Source of the DNA: Deltaproteobacteria bacterium
Lineage (GTDB): Bacteria > Desulfobacterota > Binatia > Binatales > Binataceae
NCBI GenBank assembly: GCA_021780585.1
Contig: JAJXYM010000396.1
Span: 1-7,474 of the forward strand
Length of the DNA: 7,474 nt
Direction: 5' to 3'
The notes under the pieces are model-generated. The model saw only the letters and a list, made by a program, of their open reading frames with translations. It was not told the origin of the DNA and ran no database searches. The translations under genes and the position numbers were made by a program. This document shows positions 1-6,382 of the stretch, piece by piece (within the stretch, counting starts at the first letter, position 1; every line of letters begins with the position of its first letter).

Positions 1-766
1 TCAGGCGGCGGTTCACGTCATGGCGAAGCGACTCTTCCATGCGGGCCATCTCCTCGCGCGAATTGACGCCTGCGAATTCCGCCGCGTCCGGCGCGCGCCA
101 GGCGCTCACGCGGACGCCAAGGCGGCGCGCGATCGCGACGATATCGGTCAGATAATACTCGCGCTGGGCGTTATCCGCCCGCAATTCCGCGATCGCCGTG
201 CGCAACAGCGCCGCGTCGGCGAGATAGACGCCGGTGTTGATCTCGCGAATCGCGAGCGTCGCGGGATCGGCGTCGCGCGCTTCGACGATCGCCGCGACGC
301 CGCCGCGCGCGTCGCGCACCACGCGGCCATACGCCGCCGGATCTTCGGGTTCGGCGCTGATAAAGCAAAGTTCGGCGCCGGCCGCGCGATACGCAAGTAT
401 GAATTCACGCAGCGTCGCCGCCGTAATCAGCGGCATATCGCCGCATCCGATTAAAACGTCACCGCTGAAATCCGCCGCGATCTCGCCGAGCGCCGCGCGC
501 ACCGCGTCGCCCGTGCCGCGCTGGTCCGACTGAACCGCAAAGCGCATCCCGGCGTGCGGCAGCGCCGCGCGCGCCGCCGCCGCGACGGTCGCCGCCTGAT
601 GCCCCACGACGACGACCAGCGGATGCGGCGCCAGGCTCGCGATCGGTTCGAGCGCGCGCGCGATAAGCGTGCGCCCGGCGATTTCATGGAGAACTTTGGC
701 GCGCTCCGATCGCATCCGGGAGCCGAGTCCGGCGGCGAGCACAACGGCGGCGAGCGGACGTTCCAT
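1..766 (-). CDS. glmU: Bifunctional GlmU, N-terminal uridylyltransferase domain (3' end cut by window edge)
   Basis: GlmU makes UDP-N-acetylglucosamine in the cytoplasm. Its N-terminal domain joins UTP to GlcNAc-1-phosphate and its C-terminal left-handed beta-helix acetylates GlcN-1-P. Only 255 codons, the pyrophosphorylase domain and the start of the linker, are in the window. Reading down from the ATG at 766 I see the nucleotide-binding signature LAAGLGSRM (residues 10-18) with Lys24, a QSDQRGTGDAV uracil-binding segment (79-89), the GDMPL strand with metal ligand Asp110, YGR (146-148), IVE (160-162), INTG (176-179) and the second metal ligand, Asn235 in GVNSR. These match the E. coli order closely. 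The frame is still open at base 1, so the acetyltransferase domain lies off the left edge and cannot be judged. It starts 3 bases after the stop of the zinc-ribbon gene, which suggests translational coupling. The usual GKG of the loop is GLG here, a mild variation. Confidence 0.95.
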   Translation of the reverse strand, partial: MERPLAAVVLAAGLGSRMRSERAKVLHEIAGRTLIARALEPIASLAPHPLVVVVGHQAATVAAAARAALPHAGMRFAVQSDQRGTGDAVRAALGEIAADFSGDVLIGCGDMPLITAATLREFILAYRAAGAELCFISAEPEDPAAYGRVVRDARGGVAAIVEARDADPATLAIREINTGVYLADAALLRTAIAELRADNAQREYYLTDIVAIARRLGVRVSAWRAPDAAEFAGVNSREEMARMEESLRHDVNRRL

Positions 767-769
767 CGT

Positions 770-1063
770 TCAGGATTTCTTTCTGAACAGGGCGTCGAGC
801 CGGGCCCGCGCGCCGGCCGCGGCGGACGGCGCCGCTGGCGCCTGGAGAGGCGCGGCGCGCGGCCGGAAATATTCGCAGAAGTTGGCGCGATCCTTATCGG
901 CCACCATCGCCGCCTGCGTCTCGCGGCACTGGTTGTGATAGGCGGGGTCGTGATGCGCGCAGGCGCGGCAGACGTGTATCGGCCGATCGCATCCGGGGCA
1001 GCGGTCGCGAAACCCGACCCGCTCCTCGATCGCGATCGCGCGCCCGCAATGCCAGCAAATCAT
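770..1063 (-). CDS. Small eight-cysteine zinc-ribbon protein, function unknown
   Basis: A 97-residue protein whose biological role I do not know. The first two thirds is a compact cysteine array: C3-x2-C6, C22-x2-C25, C32-x2-C35, then C46 and C63, with nearby His37, His38 and His43. That is enough for two zinc sites. It opens MICWHCG and has a conserved-looking middle (VGFRDRCPGC, then HNQCRE, then DKDRANFCEYF). The last 30 residues are an Ala/Pro-rich, probably disordered tail ending in basic RKKS. I recall similar short proteins in deltaproteobacterial genomes, but this is memory, not a search. The ATG at 1063 is supported by a GAGGA about 11 bases upstream and by the CxxC starting at residue 3. 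The stop is 3 bases before glmU, so the pair is very likely one transcript. No signal peptide or membrane segment is visible, so it should be cytoplasmic. It could be a regulator, a redox or zinc-handling protein, or a partner of GlmU. Confidence 0.85.
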   Translation of the reverse strand: MICWHCGRAIAIEERVGFRDRCPGCDRPIHVCRACAHHDPAYHNQCRETQAAMVADKDRANFCEYFRPRAAPLQAPAAPSAAAGARARLDALFRKKS

Positions 1064-1094
1064 CGGCGAATCGTTCCTCGACGCCCAGCGACTT

Positions 1095-1121
1095 TTGCCC
1101 GCCCCACCCTGCTGGTAGCAT
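1095..1121 (+). promoter_or_regulatory. Possible promoter for the xerC-hslVU-arg run
   Basis: The 95-bp spacer between the divergent genes has one AT-richer spot. On the plus strand it reads TTGCCC (1095-1100), a 15-base gap, then TAGCAT (1116-1121), each 4 of 6 to the sigma-70 consensus. The gap is shorter than the preferred 17 bases. On the minus strand the same bases give TATGCT, a possible -10 for the zinc-ribbon/glmU pair, without a good -35. Transcription from the plus-strand candidate would begin near 1128, which would favour the xerC start at 1159 over the ATG at 1129. This is a weak match; the divergent layout is the main reason to expect a promoter here. Confidence 0.25.
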
Positions 1122-1148
1122 AAACCGAATGACGGCGATGGGCGAGCC

Positions 1149-1153
1149 GGGAG
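1149..1153 (+). promoter_or_regulatory. Ribosome binding site deciding the xerC start
   Basis: GGGAG sits 5 bases before the ATG at 1159. The in-frame ATGs at 1129 and 1138 have no comparable purine box, so this site is why the later start was chosen. Confidence 0.6.
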
Positions 1154-1158
1154 CGGCG

Positions 1159-2064
1159 ATGGAACCGGAATTGATCCGGTTCGGCGAAGCGTTGGGCCAT
1201 GCCGCCCGCGCGGCCGCCAACACCGTGAAGAGCTACCTGCGCGATCTGCGCGACTTCCGGCTTTATCTGCTCGAACGGGCGCCTTCGGCGCGCGCCCCGT
1301 CCGGCGACGACGCGGCGCCGGAACTGATCGACGCGGACCAGATCCGCGCCTATCTGACGGAAACCATGAAGCATGCGAGCCGCGCCACCACCCAGCGCCG
1401 CCTGTTCGCGATCAAAGCCTATTTCCGCTGGCGCGAGACGAATCTGGGCGCCGATAATCCCGCCCGCTCGATTCGCGCGCCGAAAGTCGGCCAGCGCCTG
1501 CCGCAGGTGATGCCGGCCGGCGACGTCGCACGGCTGATCGAAGCGCGCGGAACCGTCACCGACGCGGCGGCGGCGCGCAATCGCGCGATTATGGAGACGC
1601 TCTATTCGTCGGGCCTGCGCGTCGGCGAGCTGGTCGGCCTCGCCTGGCGCGATCTCGACGAGGAACTGGGCATGGTGATGGTGCGCGCGGGCAAGGGCAA
1701 CAAGGACCGGCTGGTCCCGCTCGGCGAAGTCGCTTTCGACGCGCTCAAGGCGTGGCGCGCCGCGACCCCGGCGGCGGCGACCCCGGACGCTCCCGTCTTC
1801 ACCAACCTGCGCGGCGGGCGGCTGTCGCCGCGCACGGTGCAGATGATAGTTGCGCGCCGGCTGATTGACGCCGGCCTCGATACCGCCCTGACGCCGCACG
1901 GCCTGCGCCATTGCTTCGCCACCCATATGCTGGACGCGGGGGCCGATCTCCGCGCGATCCAGGAGATGCTCGGCCATGCCAGCCTGAGCACCACCCAGCG
2001 CTATACTCATGTCAGCGTGAAACATCTGCAGGAGGTCTATCGCCGTGCCCATCCACGCGCATGA
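1159..2064 (+). CDS. xerC: Tyrosine recombinase XerC
   Basis: XerC works with XerD at the dif site to resolve chromosome dimers at division. From the ATG at 1159 the protein is 301 residues, close to the 298 of E. coli XerC. An N-terminal SAM-like core-binding domain (about 1-105) precedes the catalytic domain. All active-site residues are visible: Arg154 in LRVGEL, Lys179 in GKGNKDR, His247 and Arg250 in HGLRH, His273 in LGH, and the nucleophile Tyr282 in TTQRYTH. The C-terminus ends HPRA, as in many XerC proteins. A longer form starting at 1129 would add ten residues but lacks a good ribosome site. Its last 20 bases overlap hslV, and the hslV ribosome site lies inside its 3' end, so the two are translated together. 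A xerC-type gene beside hslVU is a known arrangement (for example codV-clpQ-clpY in Bacillus). That context and the full catalytic set argue for a housekeeping Xer protein and not a phage integrase. XerC versus XerD is the remaining doubt. Confidence 0.9.
   Translation: MEPELIRFGEALGHAARAAANTVKSYLRDLRDFRLYLLERAPSARAPSGDDAAPELIDADQIRAYLTETMKHASRATTQRRLFAIKAYFRWRETNLGADNPARSIRAPKVGQRLPQVMPAGDVARLIEARGTVTDAAAARNRAIMETLYSSGLRVGELVGLAWRDLDEELGMVMVRAGKGNKDRLVPLGEVAFDALKAWRAATPAAATPDAPVFTNLRGGRLSPRTVQMIVARRLIDAGLDTALTPHGLRHCFATHMLDAGADLRAIQEMLGHASLSTTQRYTHVSVKHLQEVYRRAHPRA
2030..2036 (+). promoter_or_regulatory. Strong ribosome binding site for hslV, inside xerC
   Basis: AGGAGGT, an almost perfect Shine-Dalgarno sequence, lies 8 bases before the GTG at 2045. 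It fixes that GTG as the hslV start and, with it, the long HslV leader. Confidence 0.8.
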
Positions 2065-2614
2065 CGGGGACGCGCCCGACAGCAAGGTCCGCGCGACCAC
2101 GATTCTGTGCGTGCGTCATGGCGGCAAACTCGTGATGGCGGGCGACGGCCAGGTCAGCGTCGGCCAGACGATCATGAAGCGCGGCGCGCGCAAAGTGCGC
2201 CGGCTGCATAACGACGCCGTGCTGGCCGGTTTCGCCGGTTCGACCGCCGACGCGCTGACCCTGTTCGACAAATTCGAGAGCAAGCTGCAGGCCGTCAACG
2301 GCAATCTGCGCCGCGCCGCGGTCGAGATGGCCAAGGATTGGCGCACCGACCGGATCCTGCGGCGGCTGGAGGCGATGCTGATCGTCGCCGACGCCGAAAG
2401 CTCGCTCCTGCTGACCGGAGCCGGCGACGTGATCGAGCCTGACGACGGGCTGATCGCGATCGGCTCGGGCGGGAATTTCGCGCTCGCCGCCGCGCGCGCC
2501 CTGGTCCGCCACGGGCGCGACCTCGACGCGCGCACGATCGCCGAAAGCGCGATGCGCGTCGCGGCCGAGATTTGCGTCTACACCAACGACCAATTCGTCT
2601 TCGAGGAGTTGTAG
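2045..2614 (+). CDS. hslV: ATP-dependent protease subunit HslV (ClpQ)
   Basis: HslV is the proteolytic core of the HslUV (ClpYQ) protease. It is an N-terminal-threonine hydrolase that forms a double hexamer fed by HslU in the cytoplasm. The 189-residue product begins at a GTG backed by a strong ribosome site. Its first 17 residues (MPIHAHDGDAPDSKVRA) precede TTIL, so Thr18 should become the catalytic Thr1 after self-processing. Counting from there, Asp34 (AGDGQ) corresponds to mature Asp17 and Lys50 (RKVRR) to mature Lys33, both active-site residues. FAGSTADA, AKDWRTDR and AIGSGG are also present. The mature length would be 172 residues, near the usual 175. Most homologues I know have Met alone or a leader of only a few residues before the Thr. 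No in-frame start codon lies between 2045 and the TT pair, so the longer leader is not an annotation choice. hslU follows after 34 bases. Confidence 0.96.
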   Translation: MPIHAHDGDAPDSKVRATTILCVRHGGKLVMAGDGQVSVGQTIMKRGARKVRRLHNDAVLAGFAGSTADALTLFDKFESKLQAVNGNLRRAAVEMAKDWRTDRILRRLEAMLIVADAESSLLLTGAGDVIEPDDGLIAIGSGGNFALAAARALVRHGRDLDARTIAESAMRVAAEICVYTNDQFVFEEL

Positions 2615-2636
2615 GCGCGGCCGCCTCCGCCGCGCC
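2614..2636 (+). repeat. GC hairpin between hslV and hslU
   Basis: GGCGCGGC (2614-2621, starting on the last base of the hslV stop) pairs perfectly with GCCGCGCC (2629-2636) across a 7-base loop. The stem ends 12 bases before the hslU ATG at 2649. No run of T follows, so it is not a standard intrinsic terminator. As RNA it could set the HslV:HslU ratio by limiting read-on translation or by mRNA processing. That role is inferred. Confidence 0.5.
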
Positions 2637-2648
2637 ATAGCGAACAAG

Positions 2649-4025
2649 ATGGGATCACCGAGCGTAATGACGCCGCGCGAAATCGTCTCGGAGCTGGACC
2701 GCTATATCGTCGGCCAGCACGACGCCAAACGCGCGGTCGCGATCGCCCTGCGCAATCGCTGGCGGCGCCAGAATGTCGCCCCTGAATTGCGCGACGAAAT
2801 CGCGCCCAAGAACATCCTGATGATCGGCCCGACCGGCGTCGGCAAGACCGAAATCGCACGCCGCCTCGCGAAGCTTGCCCAGGCTCCGTTCGTCAAGGTC
2901 GAAGCCTCGCGCTACACGGAGGTCGGTTACGTCGGCCGCGACGTTGAGTCGATGATCCGCGACCTGGTCGAAACCGCGATCAAGATGGTGCGCGAGGAGG
3001 AGCGCGAACGGGTCGCGACCAAGGCCCGCGAAGGCGCCGAGGAGCGCCTGCTCGATATTCTCTATCCCGCTTCGCCCGGCAAGACCCGCAAACCCGCCAC
3101 GATCGACGCCGAGGGCGCCCTTCGCGTCGCCGATCAGGATAGCCATAGCGACACCCGCGAAAAGCTGCGCCGCCTGCTGCGCGACGGCTATCTCAACGAT
3201 CGCGAAGTCGAAATCGAAACCACCCAGCAGGCCGTCCCGACGCTTGAAGTGCTCACGCCCCAGGGCATGGAGGAGATGGGCGCGAACATGAAAGACCTGC
3301 TCAGCCAGATCATGCCGCGCAAGAGCCGCAAGCGCAAAGTCAAGGTGCCCGAGGCGCTGGAAATCCTCGTTCAGGAGGAGGCCGCGCGGCTGGTCGATAT
3401 GGAGAACGTCGCGCGTGAAGCGGTCCTGCGCGCCGAGCAGTCGGGCATCGTCTTTATTGACGAAATCGACAAAATCGCCGGCCGCGAATCGGCCCACGGC
3501 CCCGACGTTTCGCGCGAAGGCGTCCAGCGCGACCTCTTGCCGATCGTGGAAGGCGCGACCGTCAACACCAAGTACGGCACGGTCCGCACCGACCATATCC
3601 TGTTCGTCGCCTCGGGCGCCTTCCACACCTCGAAGCCGTCGGACCTGATTCCGGAATTCCAGGGACGCTTTCCGATCCGCGTCGAGCTCAACGCCTTGAC
3701 CAAGGCCGACTTTATCCGCATCCTGACCGAACCCGAGAACGCCTTGACCCGGCAATACACGGCGCTGCTGGCGACCGAAAAAGTCCGGATCGAGTTCAGC
3801 GCCGAGGCGGTCGCGGCGCTGGCCGAAATCGCCGCGCAGGTCAACGCGCGCTCGGAGAATATCGGCGCCCGTCGGCTCCATACCGTGCTGGAGCGCCTGC
3901 TCGAGGAGCTGTCGTTCGACGCGCCGGAGATGGCCGGGCGGGAAATTGCAATCGACGCCGCCTATGTGCATGAGCGGCTCGACCCGATCGTGAAGAACGA
4001 AGACCTTTCACGCTACATCCTGTAG
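2649..4025 (+). CDS. hslU: ATP-dependent protease ATPase subunit HslU (ClpY)
   Basis: HslU is the AAA+ unfoldase ring that captures substrates and threads them into HslV. The product is 458 residues, against 443 in E. coli. In order: an N-terminal MTPREIVSELDRYIVGQ (from residue 7), Walker A GPTGVGKT (60-67), the pore loop GYVG (93-96), the family-specific I domain (about 110-245) containing MKDLLSQIMP, Walker B IVFIDEID (267-274), a GPDVSREGVQRDLLP segment, the arginine-finger region QGRFPIR (338-344), and the sensor-2 region IGARRLHTVLERL (from 405). It ends EDLSRYIL, the C-terminal tail that docks between HslV subunits, so the partner interface looks intact. I used the ATG at 2649. The ATG at 2667 (residue 7) matches the family N-terminus equally well, and neither has a clear ribosome site. 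It lies 34 bases after hslV, with a hairpin between. Confidence 0.97.
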   Translation: MGSPSVMTPREIVSELDRYIVGQHDAKRAVAIALRNRWRRQNVAPELRDEIAPKNILMIGPTGVGKTEIARRLAKLAQAPFVKVEASRYTEVGYVGRDVESMIRDLVETAIKMVREEERERVATKAREGAEERLLDILYPASPGKTRKPATIDAEGALRVADQDSHSDTREKLRRLLRDGYLNDREVEIETTQQAVPTLEVLTPQGMEEMGANMKDLLSQIMPRKSRKRKVKVPEALEILVQEEAARLVDMENVAREAVLRAEQSGIVFIDEIDKIAGRESAHGPDVSREGVQRDLLPIVEGATVNTKYGTVRTDHILFVASGAFHTSKPSDLIPEFQGRFPIRVELNALTKADFIRILTEPENALTRQYTALLATEKVRIEFSAEAVAALAEIAAQVNARSENIGARRLHTVLERLLEELSFDAPEMAGREIAIDAAYVHERLDPIVKNEDLSRYIL

Positions 4026-4030
4026 GGAGG
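4026..4030 (+). promoter_or_regulatory. Orphan Shine-Dalgarno-like box after hslU
   Basis: GGAGG directly follows the hslU stop codon. No ATG, GTG or TTG lies at a usable distance downstream, and the next gene (argB) starts about 70 bases away at a GTG with only a weak GAAAGA box. It may be a relic, a leader element, or coincidence. I see nothing else clear in the 74-base gap apart from a 5-bp GGCGC/GCGCC inverted repeat with a 20-base loop. Confidence 0.2.
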
Positions 4031-4099
4031 AAATCGCCGGGCGCCGCCGTCGTCTCACCCCCGCGCGCCAGTCGCCAATCCGGCCGCCGAAAGATCCCC

Positions 4100-5023
4100 G
4101 TGCAAAACCTGATCGACAAAGCCCAGGTCCTGATCGAGGCGCTACCCTATATCCAGCGCTTTCGCGGCAAAACCTTCGTGATCAAGTACGGCGGCCACGC
4201 GATGCTCACGCCGGAGCTGCGCGCCGGCTTCGCCGAGGACGTGATTTTGCTGCAGGCCGTCGGCGTCGATGTCGTCGTGGTGCATGGCGGCGGCCCGCAA
4301 ATCACGGAATTGATCGGCAAGCTCGGCCTTAAATCCAGCTTCGTGCGCGGGATGCGCGTGACCGACGCCGCCACCATGGACGCGGCCGAGATGGTCCTGC
4401 AGAAGATCAACAAGGAAATCGTCGCGCTGATTTCGCGCAAGGGCGGCCGCGCCGTCGGCCTCTCCGGCAAGGACGGCGACCTGCTGATCGCGCGCAAGCT
4501 CAAGATGGTCGTCAAGGACGGCAACGGCCGCGCCACCAACGTCGATATCGGCCTGGTCGGCGAAATCGCGGAAATCAATCCCGCCGTGCTCGCCACCCTG
4601 CGCGAGGCCGGCTTTATTCCGGTGATCGCGCCGGTCGGCCACAGCCGCGAGGGCGACACCTACAATATCAACGCCGACGTCGCGGCGGGCGAAATCGCCG
4701 GCGCGCTCAAGGCGGAAAAGCTGATCCTGCTGACCGACGTCGAAGGCGTGAAGGACGACAAGGGCAAGCTGGTCGCCTCGCTCGAGGCCGGCCGCGCGCG
4801 CAAGCTGATCGCCAGCGGCGCGATCGGCGAGGGGATGATTCCCAAGGTCGAATGCTGCCTCAAGGCGCTCGCCGCCGGGGTCGGGCGGGCGCACGTAATC
4901 GACGGCCGGCTGCGCCATGCGGTGCTGCTGGAGATTTTCACCGACGCCGGCGTCGGTACTGAAGTGATCGCGCGGACCGCCTCCGCCCGCCGCGCTGGCG
5001 TCCGGGCCGCGGCGGCGCGTTGA
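4100..5023 (+). CDS. argB: Acetylglutamate kinase
   Basis: ArgB phosphorylates N-acetylglutamate with ATP, the second step of bacterial arginine synthesis. Features of the amino-acid kinase fold are clear: VIKYGGHAM (Lys29), HGGGPQI (62-68), FVRGMRVTD, VGLSGKDG, INADVAAGEIA, LLTDVEGVKD, GMIPKVECC and HAVLLEIFTD. About 24 residues (MQNLIDKAQVLIEALPYIQRF and the next few) come before the first strand. The short E. coli enzyme lacks this extension. In the known arginine-inhibited hexameric enzymes this N-terminal helix interlocks the dimers, so feedback inhibition by arginine is a fair inference. The C-terminus runs on after GTEVIAR as an Ala/Arg-rich tail of about 17 residues that I do not recognise from the family. 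The start is a GTG with a weak GAAAGA upstream; no other usable start exists in frame. The gene is 74 bases after hslU, so it may share that transcript or have its own promoter. Its TGA overlaps a TTG (TTGA) that opens a short frame. Confidence 0.96.
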   Translation: MQNLIDKAQVLIEALPYIQRFRGKTFVIKYGGHAMLTPELRAGFAEDVILLQAVGVDVVVVHGGGPQITELIGKLGLKSSFVRGMRVTDAATMDAAEMVLQKINKEIVALISRKGGRAVGLSGKDGDLLIARKLKMVVKDGNGRATNVDIGLVGEIAEINPAVLATLREAGFIPVIAPVGHSREGDTYNINADVAAGEIAGALKAEKLILLTDVEGVKDDKGKLVASLEAGRARKLIASGAIGEGMIPKVECCLKALAAGVGRAHVIDGRLRHAVLLEIFTDAGVGTEVIARTASARRAGVRAAAAR

Positions 5024-5181
5024 CGAAGACGGCGGCGCGGTTGCGCAATCGTCCGCATTTTGACGATATTGCGCCGTCGGCGTCCGCTCGGCCCGCCGCG
5101 GCGCGGTCCCGGCGGCGGCGGGCGCCAACGCTAACGGCGAGTCCGGACGACCGGGCGCCAGACGGAGAAAACTTGCGATGA
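5020..5181 (+). CDS. Candidate short arginine-rich ORF linking argB and argD (speculative)
   Basis: A 53-codon open frame fills the argB-argD gap. It starts at TTG 5020, sharing TTGA with the argB stop, and ends TTG-CGA-TGA so that its stop overlaps the argD ATG at 5178. The predicted peptide has 11 arginines out of 53, including four CGG codons in a row (5110-5121), and resembles no family I know. There is no ribosome site before the TTG; translation would have to come from ribosomes finishing argB. Chance is a serious alternative: in DNA this GC-rich, stop-free stretches of this size are common and arginine codons are expected to be frequent. Confidence 0.15.
   Translation: MTKTAARLRNRPHFDDIAPSASARPAAARSRRRRAPTLTASPDDRAPDGENLR
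5043..5074 (+). repeat. Imperfect inverted repeat 1 in the argB-argD gap
   Basis: GCGCAAT plus CGTC (5043-5053) pairs with GACG, an AT bulge, and ATTGCGC (5062-5074) around an 8-base loop, giving 11 base pairs. It lies in the least GC-rich part of the gap and could be an RNA hairpin or a protein-binding site. It does not look like an ArgR box, which is AT-rich. Confidence 0.4.
5091..5123 (+). repeat. Perfect 9-bp inverted repeat 2 in the argB-argD gap
   Basis: GCCCGCCGC (5091-5099) pairs with GCGGCGGGC (5115-5123) across a 15-base loop. The right arm includes most of the four-CGG run of the short open frame. No T tract follows, so this is not a classical terminator. As RNA it would be very stable and lies about 55 bases before the argD start. 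Confidence 0.4.
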
Positions 5182-6371
5182 ACAATGCGGAAATTGTCGA
5201 ACTGGCCCATCGCCACCTGGTCAATACCTACGGCTGCACGCCGCTCGCCTTCGTGCGCGGCCACGGCGCCTATCTGTATGACGCCGACGGTAATCGCTAC
5301 CTCGATTTCTTCTGCGGCCTCGCCGTCACCAGTCTCGGCCACGGTCATCCCCGCGTCGTCCGCGCGATCAAGGAGCAGGCCGAAAAGCTGACCCACGTCT
5401 CCAACGTGTTCCATACCGAGCCGATGGCGCGGCTGGCGGCGAAGCTCTCGGCGCTGTTCGGCGACGGCCGGATCTTTTTCGCCAATTCCGGAGCCGAGGC
5501 CAACGAGGCCGCGATCAAGCTCGCGCGCCGATGGGGTCACGGCTCGGGCCGCTTCGAAATTATCGCGACGCTCGGTTCCTTCCATGGCCGTACGCTGGGC
5601 ACGCTCAGCGCGACCGGCCAGGAAAAGTACCATCAGGGGTTCCAGCCGCTCGTGCCCGGCTTCACGCTGGTTCCCTATGACGACATCGCCGCGATCGAGC
5701 GCGCGATTTCGCCGCGCACCACGGCCGTGATGGTCGAGCCGATTCAGGGCGAGGGCGGCGTGGTCACGCCCGCGGCCGACTATCTGGTCCGCCTGCGCGA
5801 CCTTTGCGATCGCGCCGGTATCCTGCTGATCGCCGACGAAGTGCAGGTCGGGATGGGCCGGACGGGCAAGATGTTCGGTTATCAACAGGCCGGCATCAAG
5901 CCGGATATCATCACGCTGGCGAAAGCGCTGGGCGGCGGCGTGCCGATCGGCGCGATGGTCGCGCGGGCGGAAATCGCCTCCGTGATGACGCCGGGCACGC
6001 ACGGCTCGACCTTCGGCGGCAATCCGATCGCCTGCGCCGCGGCGCTCGCCGTGATCGACGCGCTGGAACTCGACGGCGTGATCGGCAACGCCGCCGAGGT
6101 CGGCGGCTATCTTGCCGGCCGCCTGCGCGAAATCGCAAAAAGCTGCCCCAACGTGAAGGAAGTGCGCGGACATGGGATGATTATCGGCGTCGTGCTCAAG
6201 CATCCGGCCAAACCGGTCGTCGACGATTGTCTCGCCGGCAAGCTGTTGGTCAACGGCACCGCCGATACCGTTTTGCGCCTGCTGCCGCCGCTTACCCTGA
6301 CGCGCGAGGAGGCCGACGCCGGACTGGAAATTATTGAACGCGCGCTGCGCAAGGCCGCCGCGGCCGCCTGA
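5178..6371 (+). CDS. argD: Acetylornithine aminotransferase
   Basis: ArgD is a PLP-dependent class III aminotransferase. It converts N-acetylglutamate semialdehyde to N-acetylornithine using glutamate, and related enzymes also serve lysine synthesis. The 397-residue length is typical. Visible motifs are the N-terminal LDFFCGLAV and SLGHGHP, SGAEANEAAIKLAR (from residue 104), FHGRTLG, the EPIQGEGGV loop, the cofactor aspartate Asp220 in IADEVQVGMGRTG, the Schiff-base Lys249 in LAKALGGGVPIGAM, and HGSTFGGNP. The ATG at 5178 has GGAG 10 bases upstream and gives the expected MNNAEIVEL... start. Its ATG overlaps the stop of the short arginine-rich frame in the argB-argD gap (ATGA). The 154-base distance from argB is long for a tight operon and holds two hairpins. 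ArgD cannot be separated by motif alone from succinylornithine or ornithine transaminases; the arg neighbours decide it. Confidence 0.95.
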   Translation: MNNAEIVELAHRHLVNTYGCTPLAFVRGHGAYLYDADGNRYLDFFCGLAVTSLGHGHPRVVRAIKEQAEKLTHVSNVFHTEPMARLAAKLSALFGDGRIFFANSGAEANEAAIKLARRWGHGSGRFEIIATLGSFHGRTLGTLSATGQEKYHQGFQPLVPGFTLVPYDDIAAIERAISPRTTAVMVEPIQGEGGVVTPAADYLVRLRDLCDRAGILLIADEVQVGMGRTGKMFGYQQAGIKPDIITLAKALGGGVPIGAMVARAEIASVMTPGTHGSTFGGNPIACAAALAVIDALELDGVIGNAAEVGGYLAGRLREIAKSCPNVKEVRGHGMIIGVVLKHPAKPVVDDCLAGKLLVNGTADTVLRLLPPLTLTREEADAGLEIIERALRKAAAAA

Positions 6372-6382
6372 GGCGCGGCGGA

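Noticed and set aside
554..1123. 189-codon plus-strand open frame opposite glmU and the zinc-ribbon gene
   Set aside because: The minus-strand frames hold clear GlmU motifs and an ordered cysteine array. The plus-strand product is arginine-rich and featureless.
1159..2064. Tyrosine recombinase as the integrase of a mobile element
   Set aside because: No attachment-site repeats, tRNA or phage genes lie nearby. The length, HPRA end and overlap with hslV point to housekeeping XerC.
1060..2100. 346-codon minus-strand open frame opposite xerC
   Set aside because: It covers a xerC gene with all six catalytic residues and overlaps the start of the zinc-ribbon gene. No domain is recognisable in it.
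2655..3971. 438-codon open frame on the minus strand opposite hslU
   Set aside because: hslU on the plus strand is unmistakable across the whole stretch. The antisense frame is a by-product of codon bias.
5041..5070. Promoter inside the argB-argD gap
   Set aside because: A TTGACG at 5060-5065 is a good -35, but no acceptable -10 lies 16-18 bases downstream; TTGCGC with GATATT is poor too. I did not call it.
4142..5224. 360-codon minus-strand open frame opposite argB and the argB-argD gap
   Set aside because: It is antisense to a complete argB; no motif supports it.
129..5813. Repeated octamer GCGATCGC (129-136, 189-196, 1032-1039, 2739-2746, 5806-5813)
   Set aside because: It resembles the cyanobacterial HIP1 palindrome, but five scattered copies, all inside genes, are easily produced by GC-rich codon bias, and the genes do not look cyanobacterial.
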